Shown here one piece after another: positions 18,293-27,235 of a DNA stretch of 64,000 nt; the stretch's first letter is position 1, and each line of letters begins with the position of its first letter. The notes below the pieces were generated by a model. The model saw nothing but the letters and a program-made list of their open reading frames with translations, was not told the DNA's origin and did not search any database. This DNA comes from DUOX01 sp050944015 (GTDB taxonomy: Bacteria > Bacillota > Clostridia > Oscillospirales > Oscillospiraceae): NCBI GenBank assembly GCA_050944015.1, contig JBMNQG010000003.1:1-64000 (forward strand), given 5' to 3'. Made by a program: the position numbers and the translations under genes.

Positions 18293-20947
18293 TTATTTGG
18301 GAGAGATTTCGATAATTCCGGTGTAGGTCTGGCCGGGTACTATGTCTATGACCTGGCCATTGATTTTGGCAACGCCGTTGAAGGTGCAGCCCTCGCCAAC
18401 GGTGAGGCTTGTGATTATGCCGTTGCCGGTGACGTTCCAGACGGCACCGGCCTTAAGGACAACGGTGACCTTGTTAGCGCCGTTGAAGTAGGGCGTATTG
18501 GCAACATGGCCCAGATAGTAATACTCATTTATTGTGAAGTAGGTGTTCTGTTTGCCGTTTTCGTCCACATGCATTACTGCGGCGGAGCTGATGGCGCCGT
18601 CAAGTTTTGCGCCCTGGCCCAGGCTGATGATGAGCTCATCGCCCGCATAGGAGCCGCCGCCGCCCATGCCCTGGACAAAGTAGTTACCTGTGCCGTTGTA
18701 GAAGTCGCCCTTGAGGGTGACGTTCTCGGCATTGAAGGTGACCTTCTCGCCGCTGTCTACGGTCTCGCCTTCCTTGCCCTTGGCCCAGCCTTCGGCTTCC
18801 TTATACTCCGTGTTGAAGACCGGTCCGGCCGCGCCGGGCGGGAAGGTGGCGCCCACAAGGGAGTCGTCGTTGTCAATCATCTGGAGGATGATGCCGTTCT
18901 TGGTGTTGAGCTTGGCCCCGTCGTCAACCGTCAGGTTTACGGTACCGGCCTTGAGCAGGAAGGTAGCGTAGTTTGAGTTGACCTCGGTGCCGTCGGTGAT
19001 TACCAATTCGCCGCTGTTGTGGGCCATGAATCCGAAGACGTCGGAATTAATCACTGTATTGCGGCTTTCCTTGACGGTGTAGGTGAAGGCAACTTCGTCG
19101 CCAAACGCCACATCGTAGTCATCAATTACATTGCCCATAAAGTCTGTCTTGGTCTTGCCGTTGGGGATGCGTATCAGCGGACGGATTTCGTAGGTCTTTC
19201 CGGCCTCGGAAGCACCGTATACTGCCTTACCTCCGGTGAGTATGGAGGCGTAGGAACCCACATTGAAGGTGACACCGTAGAAGTACTCCTGAGCGTCGCC
19301 TATAATGTAGGTGCCGTAACCAGAGCCGTAATTCTTGCTGAAGGGGTTCTTCGCGTCAATTTCGCTGAGGTTTTGGCCCAGCAGGGTCAAATCGGAGTTG
19401 ATAACAGTGAGGAGCATGTCGGTGCCGGAGTCGGTGGACAGGACGCCCCACTGATTGGCGTACACCTTGGAGCCAACCACCGCCGTGGTCGGCAGGTTGC
19501 CCATCATGTTCGTGCCTCTGGAATTGCCGGTGATGCCCAGCACCCAGGGAGGCGCCACCATCTTGGACTGGTCAGCGGTGTTTTGGTAGCCCTCGTACAG
19601 GGTTCCGCCCATGACCCTTATCTCGGAGTCCTTAATCATGGCCTTGGCATACTCGTCCACAAAGAGCGCGGGACGGGCCACGCCTTCAGTTGTGATTTTG
19701 CTGTTTTCAATCAGGACCTTCGCATTGTTGAAGGCGGATACGACCGCGCCGAAGCCGGAAAAGTCGTTTACTTTGCTTCCATCGCTCTTGCTGAGGAAAT
19801 TGAATGTGGAATTCTTAATTGTGTAATCGACCTTACCGTTGAGCATGATTCCGCTGAAGTTGTCGCTGGTAGAGTCGATTGTGATGCCGTTTGCCTCTTT
19901 GGCGCTGTAGCTTCCGCCCTTGATGGCAGAGGTGACGGATTTTGCGGTCACGATACCGGTCTCGTCAATATAAAGTGCGGTGCGGTAATCGTAGTCTTCG
20001 GGATCCCCTCCGCCGAAGCTGCCAATTTGCCCGATATAATCGGTTACGCGGATTTCCACATTGGAGTATGTTTTACCGGGCTCAAGGCTTGCTTCCTTGC
20101 CGCCGATTATGGCGGTCAGCATTTTCTTTTCAGGGGCCACTACCAGGCTGTTTTCAGCGTATTTGAAGCTGGAAAGCCTGGTGTCTTCATTAATTACCTG
20201 AACTTTCGGCAGGGCTCCGCCATGCTTGCTGCAGAGGGCGTTGTAAATGAGCTGAACGGCGTCGTCACGGCTGACGGGCTCATTCAGGTCAATTCCGTCC
20301 AGATTGTCCAGCAGGAAGACTTCCCCTGCGGCCAGGTCGGAAATAACCATGTCCACCTTGGATTTCCAGTCGGCTCCTGTGAGTCCCATGTGACCCATTG
20401 CAGCCAGGAGCATCTTGACCGTCTCATAACCGGTAACGGTGCCGGAGGGATTAAACAGTCCGCCCCCAACGCCGTCTATGTATTTCTTGGCGTGCCCGAA
20501 TTGAATGTAGTGGGCCGCCCAATGCCCGCCAATATCGGAAAAGCTGGGCATCTGCGCAGGCTCAATGGGCTCGCCGCTGGCCAGGGTTACAGCCAGGGAA
20601 ATCAGCTTCGCCATCTCGGCCCTGTTGAGGGTGTTGTTTGCTCTGAACGAATAGGATTTGCCGTCGTCTTCAAGGTAGCCGTTGATAAGCCCGAGTTTTA
20701 CGAGAAGTCCGACTGCATCCTTATGCTCAATTTCGTCGTAATCCACAAAGTCAGTGCTGAACTGCAGCACCGGGGTCTGCGGAGGACCGCCTGGGCCGCC
20801 GGGACCACCAGGCCCGCCGGGGGGTCCGCCGCCAGGTCCTCCTGGAGGTCCTCCGGGCGGGGCCTCATCCGCCCAAACGCCCAAGGCGAGCAGCAGGGCA
20901 AACGCAAGTGTAAGAGCAAGAATGCGCTTAATTTTTGCCAATAGCAT
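18293..20947 (-). CDS. Secreted SLH-domain protein with beta-helix-like region
   Basis: An 884-residue cell-surface protein. A signal peptide ends at about residue 26 (ALGVWA). It is followed by a 30-residue tract made almost only of Gly and Pro (GGPPGGPGG type). Next come about three S-layer homology repeats to roughly residue 245 (NRAEMAKLISLAV; FSDIGGHWAAHYI; SRDDAVQLIYNAL), which should bind secondary cell-wall polymer. The remaining 600 residues are rich in Asn, Ser and Gly with repeating short strands (NAKVLIENSKIT, AKAMIKDSEIRVMGG), as in right-handed beta-helices. No catalytic motif is visible. Its substrate is unknown; adhesion or cell-wall structure is a guess. Confidence 0.85.
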   Translation of the reverse strand: MLLAKIKRILALTLAFALLLALGVWADEAPPGGPPGGPGGGPPGGPGGPGGPGGPPQTPVLQFSTDFVDYDEIEHKDAVGLLVKLGLINGYLEDDGKSYSFRANNTLNRAEMAKLISLAVTLASGEPIEPAQMPSFSDIGGHWAAHYIQFGHAKKYIDGVGGGLFNPSGTVTGYETVKMLLAAMGHMGLTGADWKSKVDMVISDLAAGEVFLLDNLDGIDLNEPVSRDDAVQLIYNALCSKHGGALPKVQVINEDTRLSSFKYAENSLVVAPEKKMLTAIIGGKEASLEPGKTYSNVEIRVTDYIGQIGSFGGGDPEDYDYRTALYIDETGIVTAKSVTSAIKGGSYSAKEANGITIDSTSDNFSGIMLNGKVDYTIKNSTFNFLSKSDGSKVNDFSGFGAVVSAFNNAKVLIENSKITTEGVARPALFVDEYAKAMIKDSEIRVMGGTLYEGYQNTADQSKMVAPPWVLGITGNSRGTNMMGNLPTTAVVGSKVYANQWGVLSTDSGTDMLLTVINSDLTLLGQNLSEIDAKNPFSKNYGSGYGTYIIGDAQEYFYGVTFNVGSYASILTGGKAVYGASEAGKTYEIRPLIRIPNGKTKTDFMGNVIDDYDVAFGDEVAFTYTVKESRNTVINSDVFGFMAHNSGELVITDGTEVNSNYATFLLKAGTVNLTVDDGAKLNTKNGIILQMIDNDDSLVGATFPPGAAGPVFNTEYKEAEGWAKGKEGETVDSGEKVTFNAENVTLKGDFYNGTGNYFVQGMGGGGSYAGDELIISLGQGAKLDGAISSAAVMHVDENGKQNTYFTINEYYYLGHVANTPYFNGANKVTVVLKAGAVWNVTGNGIITSLTVGEGCTFNGVAKINGQVIDIVPGQTYTGIIEISPK

Positions 20948-21065
20948 ACAAACTCCCCTTTCATATATTTACCAATTAAATGGCATCTATATAATAGCAC
21001 AAACATTCTTGAATTTATTTGTATTTTTTGTGATATTTTTATAAGAATAATGTAATAAATTACAA

Positions 21066-21097
21066 AAAAGCATCGGATGAAACCCATCCGATGCTTT
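21066..21097 (-). terminator. Terminator of mltG
   Basis: A stem AAAGCATCGGATG / CATCCGATGCTTT with a 5-base loop, lying 13 bases after the mltG stop and followed on the minus strand by a T run. The DNA between it and the SLH gene (20948-21065) is AT rich and probably carries the SLH gene's promoter. Confidence 0.85.
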
Positions 21098-21109
21098 GCT
21101 GTTGAAGTA

Positions 21110-22462
21110 TTAGTCTCCGTAATTCTGAGTTTGAACGAAGGCCTCGTGTTCGGCCAGAGTTCTGAAGAACCGGTGGGTGCCGGTGGCCGTATCGAGGGCG
21201 TAGTAATAATACTGGGTGGAAGCGGGCTTAAGCGCCGCGTTTATGGAGGCCAGGCCGGGATTTGCTATAGGTCCCGGAGGCAGCCCGGTGTACAAATATG
21301 TGTTGTACGGACTGTCAATGGCTAGGTCTTCCTCCGTCAGCACCGCCTTGCGCTCGGGCAGGGCATACTGGACGGTGGCGTCTATCTGCAGCAGCATGCC
21401 TGCCTTAAGCCTGTTGTAAATAACGGAGGCTATGATCGGCCGTTCCTCGTCGTTGGCCGCTTCCTTTTCTATCATGGACGCCACTGTGACGACCTCGCGC
21501 AGGGTAAGGCCGAGGTTTTCCGCCTGGACGTATATGTCGGCGGTGAGCTTGTAGTGGAAGTTTTCAAGGAACTTGTTGATGGCGCTGCTGGCCTGCATAC
21601 CCTGATAAAACTCGTAGGTATCAGGGAAAAGATAGCCTTCCAGGCGGCTGGCTTCGCCGGGCTCCACACCCTCTAGGAAGCTGTAGCTGTACTTATAGCT
21701 GGCGGCGGCTTCATAGAGGTCATCCACAGAGCAGATGTCGTTTTCCTCCAGTTTTTCGAATATCTGCGCCATGGTATAGCCCTCCGGGAAGGTGATGGTG
21801 ATTCCCACCTGGGCACCGCTTCCCACCTGCATTTTTTTAACCAGGGCCCTGTAGTCGTACTGTGTGCTCAGCTCGTAAGTGCCCGGGTCGATTTTTTCCG
21901 CAGCCTTTGAAATCTTCGAATACAGCTTAAACAGGAATTTGTACTCAATTATTCCGGAATTCTTAAGCTGGTCGGCCACATAATCAATATCCACAATTTT
22001 AATTTTCTTGCCTTCATCGTTAACATCTGTTGACATTACATCTTTAGGAATAGTGATGGTGGCGGTATGGTCAGGTTTGTTAAGCGCCAACACGTCGGTG
22101 GCGGCTATCCAGCCCACGCAGGCCAGAATTATACTGACGCTTATTACGAAAACGGCATACATAAGGCCACCCAGGCAACCTGTACGGCCGTCCCGGCGGA
22201 AACGGATGGGGTAATAGTCCCGCTCTTCCAGCCCGTCGTCAAAATCCTCGTTGTCCAATTCAGACTCGCTCACCAGCATCTCCCCGGGCCTGAGCACATA
22301 TGGCGGCTCAGGCTCCTTCTTTTCCAGTGCTTCCGGGGGATTTTGCTCCGAGCGAAACCTGGATTTGACCCAATCCAAGGGGCCGAAACCGCTTTTGTTG
22401 CCTTTTTCGTCGGCATCACCCTGGGGGTAAAAATCTTTCCAATAATTATTTCTTTCGGACAT
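21110..22462 (-). CDS. mltG: Endolytic murein transglycosylase MltG
   Basis: Cuts nascent glycan strands at the membrane and so helps set their length. The protein of about 450 residues has a long acidic cytoplasmic N-terminus, one membrane helix (CLGGLMYAVFVISVSIILA), a LysM-like subdomain and the YceG catalytic domain. The catalytic Glu lies in ASMIEKEA, followed by ASVIYNRL. I start at ATG 22462 because AAGGAG lies 9 bases upstream; the longer frame to 22510 has no support. Monocistronic. Confidence 0.93.
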   Translation of the reverse strand: MSERNNYWKDFYPQGDADEKGNKSGFGPLDWVKSRFRSEQNPPEALEKKEPEPPYVLRPGEMLVSESELDNEDFDDGLEERDYYPIRFRRDGRTGCLGGLMYAVFVISVSIILACVGWIAATDVLALNKPDHTATITIPKDVMSTDVNDEGKKIKIVDIDYVADQLKNSGIIEYKFLFKLYSKISKAAEKIDPGTYELSTQYDYRALVKKMQVGSGAQVGITITFPEGYTMAQIFEKLEENDICSVDDLYEAAASYKYSYSFLEGVEPGEASRLEGYLFPDTYEFYQGMQASSAINKFLENFHYKLTADIYVQAENLGLTLREVVTVASMIEKEAANDEERPIIASVIYNRLKAGMLLQIDATVQYALPERKAVLTEEDLAIDSPYNTYLYTGLPPGPIANPGLASINAALKPASTQYYYYALDTATGTHRFFRTLAEHEAFVQTQNYGD

Positions 22463-22654
22463 TGATATACTCCTTAATCTTGGTCTGAGTTTAGTAACGA
22501 CATGAAGCAATTGAGCATATTATGGCACAGACGGGTCGGTAAGGCGCCTTATCACCATGTACAATAAACACCAAGACAACTCAAGTGTTAGAGTCACCCA
22601 CCGCGCGGGGTGAGAGACTACGAACAACATTTGCGCGGAGAAAGGGAATAGAAG

Positions 22655-22765
22655 ATGTTCTGCAATAACAATAATGGTACTAGCTGCCTCTGGATTATAA
22701 TCATCCTCATTCTCCTGTTCTGCTGTGCAGGACCCTGCGGATTCAACTCCAGAGAGTGCTGCTAA
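22655..22765 (+). CDS. 36-residue Cys-rich membrane peptide
   Basis: A small gene in an otherwise empty 340-base gap. It encodes 36 residues: an N-rich start with Cys3 and Cys11, a hydrophobic helix (WIIIILILLF), then Cys23, Cys24, Cys28, Cys35 and Cys36. The composition (Asn run, helix, Cys pairs) resembles the tiny spore-associated peptides common in Clostridia. An AAAGGG lies about 8 bases before the ATG. The rest of the gap (22463-22654) holds only a weak TCACCC/GGGTGA dyad near 22594. Function unknown. Confidence 0.6.
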   Translation: MFCNNNNGTSCLWIIIILILLFCCAGPCGFNSRECC

Positions 22766-22805
22766 ATTTGCCAGCAGAAGTTGTGAGAATTAGAAAGAAG
22801 TAGCC

Positions 22806-23384
22806 TTACTCCTCTGCTTGAGGCTCCTGCGGGAGCCTCATTATTCTTTTTTCCGTCACAATGCATTTTACGGGCATGTCGTGCTCTTCAAGTGGCAATC
22901 TGTCGGACAGCATTGCCTCACGGCACAGGCCCACGGTAAATGCATCACAATTGGCAAGGAAGCGGTCGTAATACCCGCCCCCCTGCCCCAGTCGGTAGCC
23001 GTCCATATCATAACCAAGGGCCGGCACCAGGATAATGTCCCCTGCGCCGGGAAAAACCCTTTCCGAATTTCGGCCCGGCTGGGGAATGTTTAGTGAACCG
23101 TGGACGAGGTTGGTGTCGTCAAAGAGGGCGTATTCCATTATTCCGCCGCCGAGCACCACCGGCAGGGCCACGGGCTTTCCCATGGCCCTGCAGAGCCGGA
23201 TAATCTCGTGGGTGTCCACTTCCCTGCCCACGCTGTAATAGGCGAAGACGCGTTCCGCCGAAAGCAGCTCCGGCAGGGAAATTACCCTGCTGCAAATCTC
23301 ACGGTTGCTGGAGGAAATGTAGGACTCCTCCAAACCCGCGAGCCTGCGGCGGAAGGCAGTTCTCAGGGCAGCCTTATCAGCCAT
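22806..23384 (-). CDS. 5-formyltetrahydrofolate cyclo-ligase
   Basis: Converts 5-formyl-THF to 5,10-methenyl-THF with ATP. The protein of about 192 residues shows the family features: KAALRTAFRRRL near the start, FAYYSVGREVDT, and the ATP/folate site RLGQGGGYYDRFL. The ATG at 23384 overlaps the stop of the DJ-1 gene (ATGGCTGA); another in-frame ATG at 23396 is possible. It is the last gene of the Sir2-WecG-tmk-DJ-1 run. Confidence 0.92.
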   Translation of the reverse strand: MADKAALRTAFRRRLAGLEESYISSSNREICSRVISLPELLSAERVFAYYSVGREVDTHEIIRLCRAMGKPVALPVVLGGGIMEYALFDDTNLVHGSLNIPQPGRNSERVFPGAGDIILVPALGYDMDGYRLGQGGGYYDRFLANCDAFTVGLCREAMLSDRLPLEEHDMPVKCIVTEKRIMRLPQEPQAEE

Positions 23385-23922
23385 ATACGAGTTCATCCCG
23401 CACCTGCGCGGCAATGCGGCTGCCCTTTACAGCCTCCAGCAGGGCAAGCCCGAAATCAATGGCTGCGCCGGGGGCCCGGCCGGTAATAACGCCGTTGTCA
23501 GTCACCGCCGCCTTATCGCCCAGGTATTTGCCGCCTTTCATCTGGCCCTCCATCCCCGGGTAGCAGGTAAAGCTGCGTCCCTCCAGGAGACCAAGCCTTG
23601 ACAGCACCCTTGGACCCGCGCAGATGGCGGCAAACTTTGCCCCAGCCTCCGCGGCGTTTTTCAAAACCGACATGGCCAGGCGGCTGTTTTCAATGGTCTC
23701 AACCCCGCCAAGCCCGCCGGGTATTACTATAAGGTCTTCGCTGGTGAATTTTAAAGAAGTATCCATGACAATATCGGCGGATACCGTGATGTCATGGGCG
23801 CCCCGCACCTGGGGACCGTTTACGCCCACATATTTTACCTGTACTCCGCCCCTCCGCAGAATATCGCCGGGGGCAACTGCTTCCATTTCCTCAAAACCGT
23901 CGCCAAGGATAATGAATACCAT
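23377..23922 (-). CDS. DJ-1/PfpI family protein
   Basis: A 181-residue DJ-1 superfamily protein of the ThiJ/YajL type. The nucleophile Cys lies in AAICAGPRVLS, and the conserved Glu in GFEEMEA near residue 12. Family members act as glyoxalase or deglycase enzymes or as redox sensors; the substrate cannot be read from sequence. It overlaps the cyclo-ligase by 8 bases and abuts the tmk stop directly, so it is tightly co-transcribed. Confidence 0.9.
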   Translation of the reverse strand: MVFIILGDGFEEMEAVAPGDILRRGGVQVKYVGVNGPQVRGAHDITVSADIVMDTSLKFTSEDLIVIPGGLGGVETIENSRLAMSVLKNAAEAGAKFAAICAGPRVLSRLGLLEGRSFTCYPGMEGQMKGGKYLGDKAAVTDNGVITGRAPGAAIDFGLALLEAVKGSRIAAQVRDELVYG

Positions 23923-24588
23923 TTACAGCACCTCCATTATTGCCTTGTAAATTTCCTCATGTATATCCTCCGCCATGCGCATGCCGCTGCCGGAAATGCA
24001 GTTTATGCGCTTCCATCCGTAGTAATCCGCGGCAAAGGAGCCGGCCATAAGGCAGCTTTTAAGGTAATTTATATCGCTTTCATGAATATCGCCCTTGGTA
24101 TTTGCCTCGTACTGGCGAAGGGCCATCATTGAAAGGGCGGTTTCAATGTCCACGTCCATATAAATGACGAGATCCGGCCTCGGAAGTTCCAGGAGACGGA
24201 ATTCAAAATCATACAGCCAGTCCAGAAAGGATGAAAGTTCGCTTGGCGGGACCTTTGAACCCTGGTGGACGGCGTTGGAGGTAGTATAGCGGTCTGAAAG
24301 TACCAGGCCGCCTTCATTATAATAGCTCCCCCAGTCGGTTTTGTAGGAGGCGTACCTGTCCACCGCAAAAAAGGTTGAAGCGGCATATGGGCTCACGTCG
24401 GAAGGCTTTTTTCCAAACTCCCCGTTGAGATACATGCGCAGCAGCGCGGAAGACTCCTTGTCGTATCTGGGGAAAATGATGTTACGAAAATCCACGTTTT
24501 CCCTGAGCAGCCTGTCGCAAAGAAGCCTGTACTGGGTGGATTTACCGCTGCCGTCAATCCCCTCAAGAACGATTAGTTTACCCTGCAT
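23923..24588 (-). CDS. tmk: Thymidylate kinase
   Basis: Phosphorylates dTMP to dTDP. The 221-residue protein has the P-loop GIDGSGKST at residues 10-18, the substrate Arg in FPRYDKESS, and DRYTTSN with the conserved DR(Y) motif. Length is near normal. It overlaps the WecG-type gene by 11 bases. In many bacteria tmk sits with holB; here it sits with a cell-wall glycosyltransferase and Sir2. Confidence 0.93.
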   Translation of the reverse strand: MQGKLIVLEGIDGSGKSTQYRLLCDRLLRENVDFRNIIFPRYDKESSALLRMYLNGEFGKKPSDVSPYAASTFFAVDRYASYKTDWGSYYNEGGLVLSDRYTTSNAVHQGSKVPPSELSSFLDWLYDFEFRLLELPRPDLVIYMDVDIETALSMMALRQYEANTKGDIHESDINYLKSCLMAGSFAADYYGWKRINCISGSGMRMAEDIHEEIYKAIMEVL

Positions 24589-25321
24589 TTTTTCTCCGTC
24601 CTACTCTCTGCCCTGCCACGGCAATTATGAAAAGTGGCAGCTTAATCATGCGTTTTATTCTCCGGGGCTCCTGTATCAACCGGTAAAGCCACTCCAGGCC
24701 CAGCTTCTGCCAGGAATCAGGCGCCCGCCTGACCTTGCCGGCAAATACGTCCAGAGTCCCGCCCAGGCCGGCCATGAGACCTACCTTCAGCTTTCCGGCG
24801 TTGTTTCTCATCCAGTATTCCTGCTTCGGCGCGCCCAGGCAGACCAAGAGCAAGTCTGGCCTTGCCTCGTTAATAATATTAATTATGGGCTCGTCATCCG
24901 AAAAATAACCGTGGTGGGTGCCGGCTATCACCAGGCCGGGAAAGAGCTCCTTCAGCCGCTTCGCCGCCTGCCGGGCTACCCCCTCCTTAGCTCCGAGAAG
25001 AAAAACGGACATGCCCTCTGCTGCCATGCGGCCCATCAGCGCCTGGACAAAGTCTATGCCCGATACCTTTTTCTTAAGGGGAGTGCCCAGAATTCTGGCG
25101 CCGTGGATTATTCCTATTCCGTCGGGAAGGACAAGGGCGGCACCGTCAATTGCGCTTTTAAGCTCCGGCTCAGACCGGCAGAGCCAGACGATTTCCGGGT
25201 TGGGAGTAACCACATAGGCCGCTTTGCTCCCTCTGCCCTCTTTGATTATGGAAAAAGCCCTGTCCACCGCCTCTTCCATTGTCAGGCTGTCAAAACCGAC
25301 GCCCAATACTTCAGTTCGCAT
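24578..25321 (-). CDS. WecG/TagA/CpsF glycosyltransferase
   Basis: A 247-residue GT26-family glycosyltransferase that adds N-acetylmannosamine-type sugars to undecaprenyl-linked intermediates of wall polymer synthesis. Family motifs are clear: TPNPEIVWL, VLPDGIGI, FLLGAKEG and LLVCLGAPKQEYW. This fits the presence of SLH proteins nearby, whose anchoring needs a secondary wall polymer; that link is inference. It overlaps tmk. Confidence 0.92.
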   Translation of the reverse strand: MRTEVLGVGFDSLTMEEAVDRAFSIIKEGRGSKAAYVVTPNPEIVWLCRSEPELKSAIDGAALVLPDGIGIIHGARILGTPLKKKVSGIDFVQALMGRMAAEGMSVFLLGAKEGVARQAAKRLKELFPGLVIAGTHHGYFSDDEPIINIINEARPDLLLVCLGAPKQEYWMRNNAGKLKVGLMAGLGGTLDVFAGKVRRAPDSWQKLGLEWLYRLIQEPRRIKRMIKLPLFIIAVAGQRVGRRKNAG

Positions 25322-25345
25322 TCACAACCATCCTTGAAGCGCAGG

Positions 25346-26065
25346 CTATACTTTGGAGAATACCTCGCCGATTTTTTCACGTATCACCAGCCGGGCGTAT
25401 CTGTCGTGGCTGGTGGCGTCACGGTTGATGAGCACCAGCTTGTCCCCGTCGTAATAATTGACAAGTCCTGCCGCCGGATAGACCACAAGGGATGTCCCAC
25501 CCACAATGAACACATCCGCTTTTCGTATATAATTTATGGCCTTCATCAGCAAATTAGAATCCAGGCTCTCCTCGTAGAGCACCACGTCAGGCCTTACAAC
25601 GCCGCCGCAGCTGCATCTGGGAACCCCGGTGCCCGTATTGATGTACTCCTCGGGATATTCCTTCCTGCATTTGGCGCAGTAGCAGCGGTGGATAGTGCCG
25701 TGGAGCTCTATAACGTTTTTGCTGCCTGCCATCTGGTGCAGGCCGTCAATGTTCTGGGTGATTATCGCCTTCAGCTTGCCCTCTCTCTCCAGCTCAGCCA
25801 GGCGTATATGGGCCTGATTGGGCTTCACATCTTTTTTAATTACGAGCTTCTCCCTGTGGAATTTGTAAAATATGTCGGGATGAGACTCAAAAAAGCTGTG
25901 GCTGAGTATGGTCTCCGGCGGGTAGTCGTATTTTTGATTGTAAAGTCCGTCGACACTGCGGAAGTCAGGTATGCCGCTCTCCGTAGAGACGCCAGCACCG
26001 CCGAAAAAGACTATGTTGTCGCTTTCAGCTATCATCTGCCTGAGCATTTCTATTTTATCCATCAC
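25346..26065 (-). CDS. Sir2-family NAD-dependent protein deacylase
   Basis: Removes acyl groups from lysines using NAD. The 239-residue protein has the NAD site GAGVSTESGIPDFRS, the QNIDGLH motif, the catalytic His in ELHGTIH, and a four-Cys zinc site (CAKC then CSC, with a further Cys in CYC). Length is typical of bacterial CobB-like enzymes. It is probably the first gene of the five-gene minus-strand cluster ending with the cyclo-ligase. Confidence 0.94.
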   Translation of the reverse strand: MMDKIEMLRQMIAESDNIVFFGGAGVSTESGIPDFRSVDGLYNQKYDYPPETILSHSFFESHPDIFYKFHREKLVIKKDVKPNQAHIRLAELEREGKLKAIITQNIDGLHQMAGSKNVIELHGTIHRCYCAKCRKEYPEEYINTGTGVPRCSCGGVVRPDVVLYEESLDSNLLMKAINYIRKADVFIVGGTSLVVYPAAGLVNYYDGDKLVLINRDATSHDRYARLVIREKIGEVFSKV

Positions 26066-26261
26066 TTTACACTTCCTTTACGGACTTAATAGATAATCAT
26101 TATACACTTTTTTCTAGCGATACGCAAGCCAAAGCCCCGTTTGCTGGGTAATTCTGCAGGCGTGCAGGTTCATGTGGACAAAATTTTTTATCCGGTGGAA
26201 TATTTTTCATGTTACGGAGCAGAATAAAGGTGTACCATATTTTTACTATGGAGGTATCTAT

Positions 26262-27185
26262 ATGAAACTGCATACCAAACTGATTTCCATGGTATTGGCC
26301 GCCATGCTTTGTCTTTCGCTGGCCTTTTCCGGCGTTGCCACGGAAAATTCTGCTCCGGTGGCTGAAAACCTTGAAATTGTTACCTACAGGGGCGTTTCCG
26401 TTGGCGGCAGGCTCAGCGCCGTTGACCCCAATGGGGACACGGTTACGTTTGAAATAACCACCAAGCCCACAAAGGGAAGGGTCGAGCTCCAGGAGGACGG
26501 CCGCTTCATCTACACCCCCAACAGCGGCAAAAAAGGCAGGGACTACTTCGGGTACAAGGCCATAGACAGCGCAGGAAACTACTCTCAGGAAGCGACGGTA
26601 ATAATTAAAATTCAAAAACAAAAGACAAATGTCATCTATTCGGACATGAGCAGCCATCCCGCCCACTACGCCGCCCTGTATCTGGCTGAAAAGGGCGTAT
26701 TCACAGGCGAGTGCCTGGGCGGCGAGTATATCTTCCACCCGGACCGGGAGGTCACACGCGGGGAATTTCTGGCCATGTGCATGAAGCTGGCGGACTACGA
26801 CATACTTTCCGGGGTCCGCAGCACGGGCTTCATGGACGACGATGAGATACCAGGCTGGGTAAAGCCCTACGTGTCCACCGCCCTGATGGAGGGGGTTGTC
26901 ACCGGCTATACTGACGCTGAAAGGGGCGCCGTCTTTAACGCAAACAACGTAATAAGCTATACGGAGTCGGCGGTAATCCTCAACAATGTGATTGATATTT
27001 CCGACGTGGCAAACGCCGACAGGTATAATGAGGCTTCCGTGCCCGCGTGGGCCTATCAGGCAACGGCCAACCTGAACGCCTGCGATATTGTCCCCGCCGG
27101 CATGAATTCAATGGAGGAGACTCTCACCAGGGCCCAGGTGGCGGAAATGCTCCTGGGCGCGGCCAGGGTATTGGAAAACAGATAA
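26262..27185 (+). CDS. Secreted SLH protein with Ig-like domain
   Basis: A 307-residue surface protein. A signal peptide ends near residue 26 (LAFSGVA). Then comes an Ig/cadherin-like domain (about 30-120) with the signature VDPNGDTVTFEI and GYKAIDSAGNYS. Residues 125-307 hold about three SLH repeats (REVTRGEFLAMCMKLA, WVKPYVSTALMEGVVTGY, LTRAQVAEMLLGAARV). GGAGGT lies 8 bases before the ATG at 26262. It is a compact wall-anchored protein of unknown ligand, monocistronic and ended by a good terminator. Confidence 0.88.
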   Translation: MKLHTKLISMVLAAMLCLSLAFSGVATENSAPVAENLEIVTYRGVSVGGRLSAVDPNGDTVTFEITTKPTKGRVELQEDGRFIYTPNSGKKGRDYFGYKAIDSAGNYSQEATVIIKIQKQKTNVIYSDMSSHPAHYAALYLAEKGVFTGECLGGEYIFHPDREVTRGEFLAMCMKLADYDILSGVRSTGFMDDDEIPGWVKPYVSTALMEGVVTGYTDAERGAVFNANNVISYTESAVILNNVIDISDVANADRYNEASVPAWAYQATANLNACDIVPAGMNSMEETLTRAQVAEMLLGAARVLENR

Positions 27186-27199
27186 CTTTGACTGCAAAT

Positions 27200-27233
27200 A
27201 AAACAGAGGGATGAAAACCATCCCTCTGTTTTT
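27200..27233. terminator. Bidirectional terminator
   Basis: A stem AAACAGAGGGATG / CATCCCTCTGTTT with a 4-base loop between the converging SLH gene and rqcH. Confidence 0.9.
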
Positions 27234-27235
27234 GC

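Noticed and set aside
19019..20944. Long plus-strand open frame of 641 codons
   Set aside because: It is the antisense of the SLH/beta-helix gene, has no ribosome site, and its composition is that of a shadow frame. The minus-strand product has a signal peptide and SLH repeats.
24425..26089. Plus-strand open frame of 554 codons
   Set aside because: Antisense to the Sir2, WecG and tmk genes, which have clear family motifs; no ribosome site.
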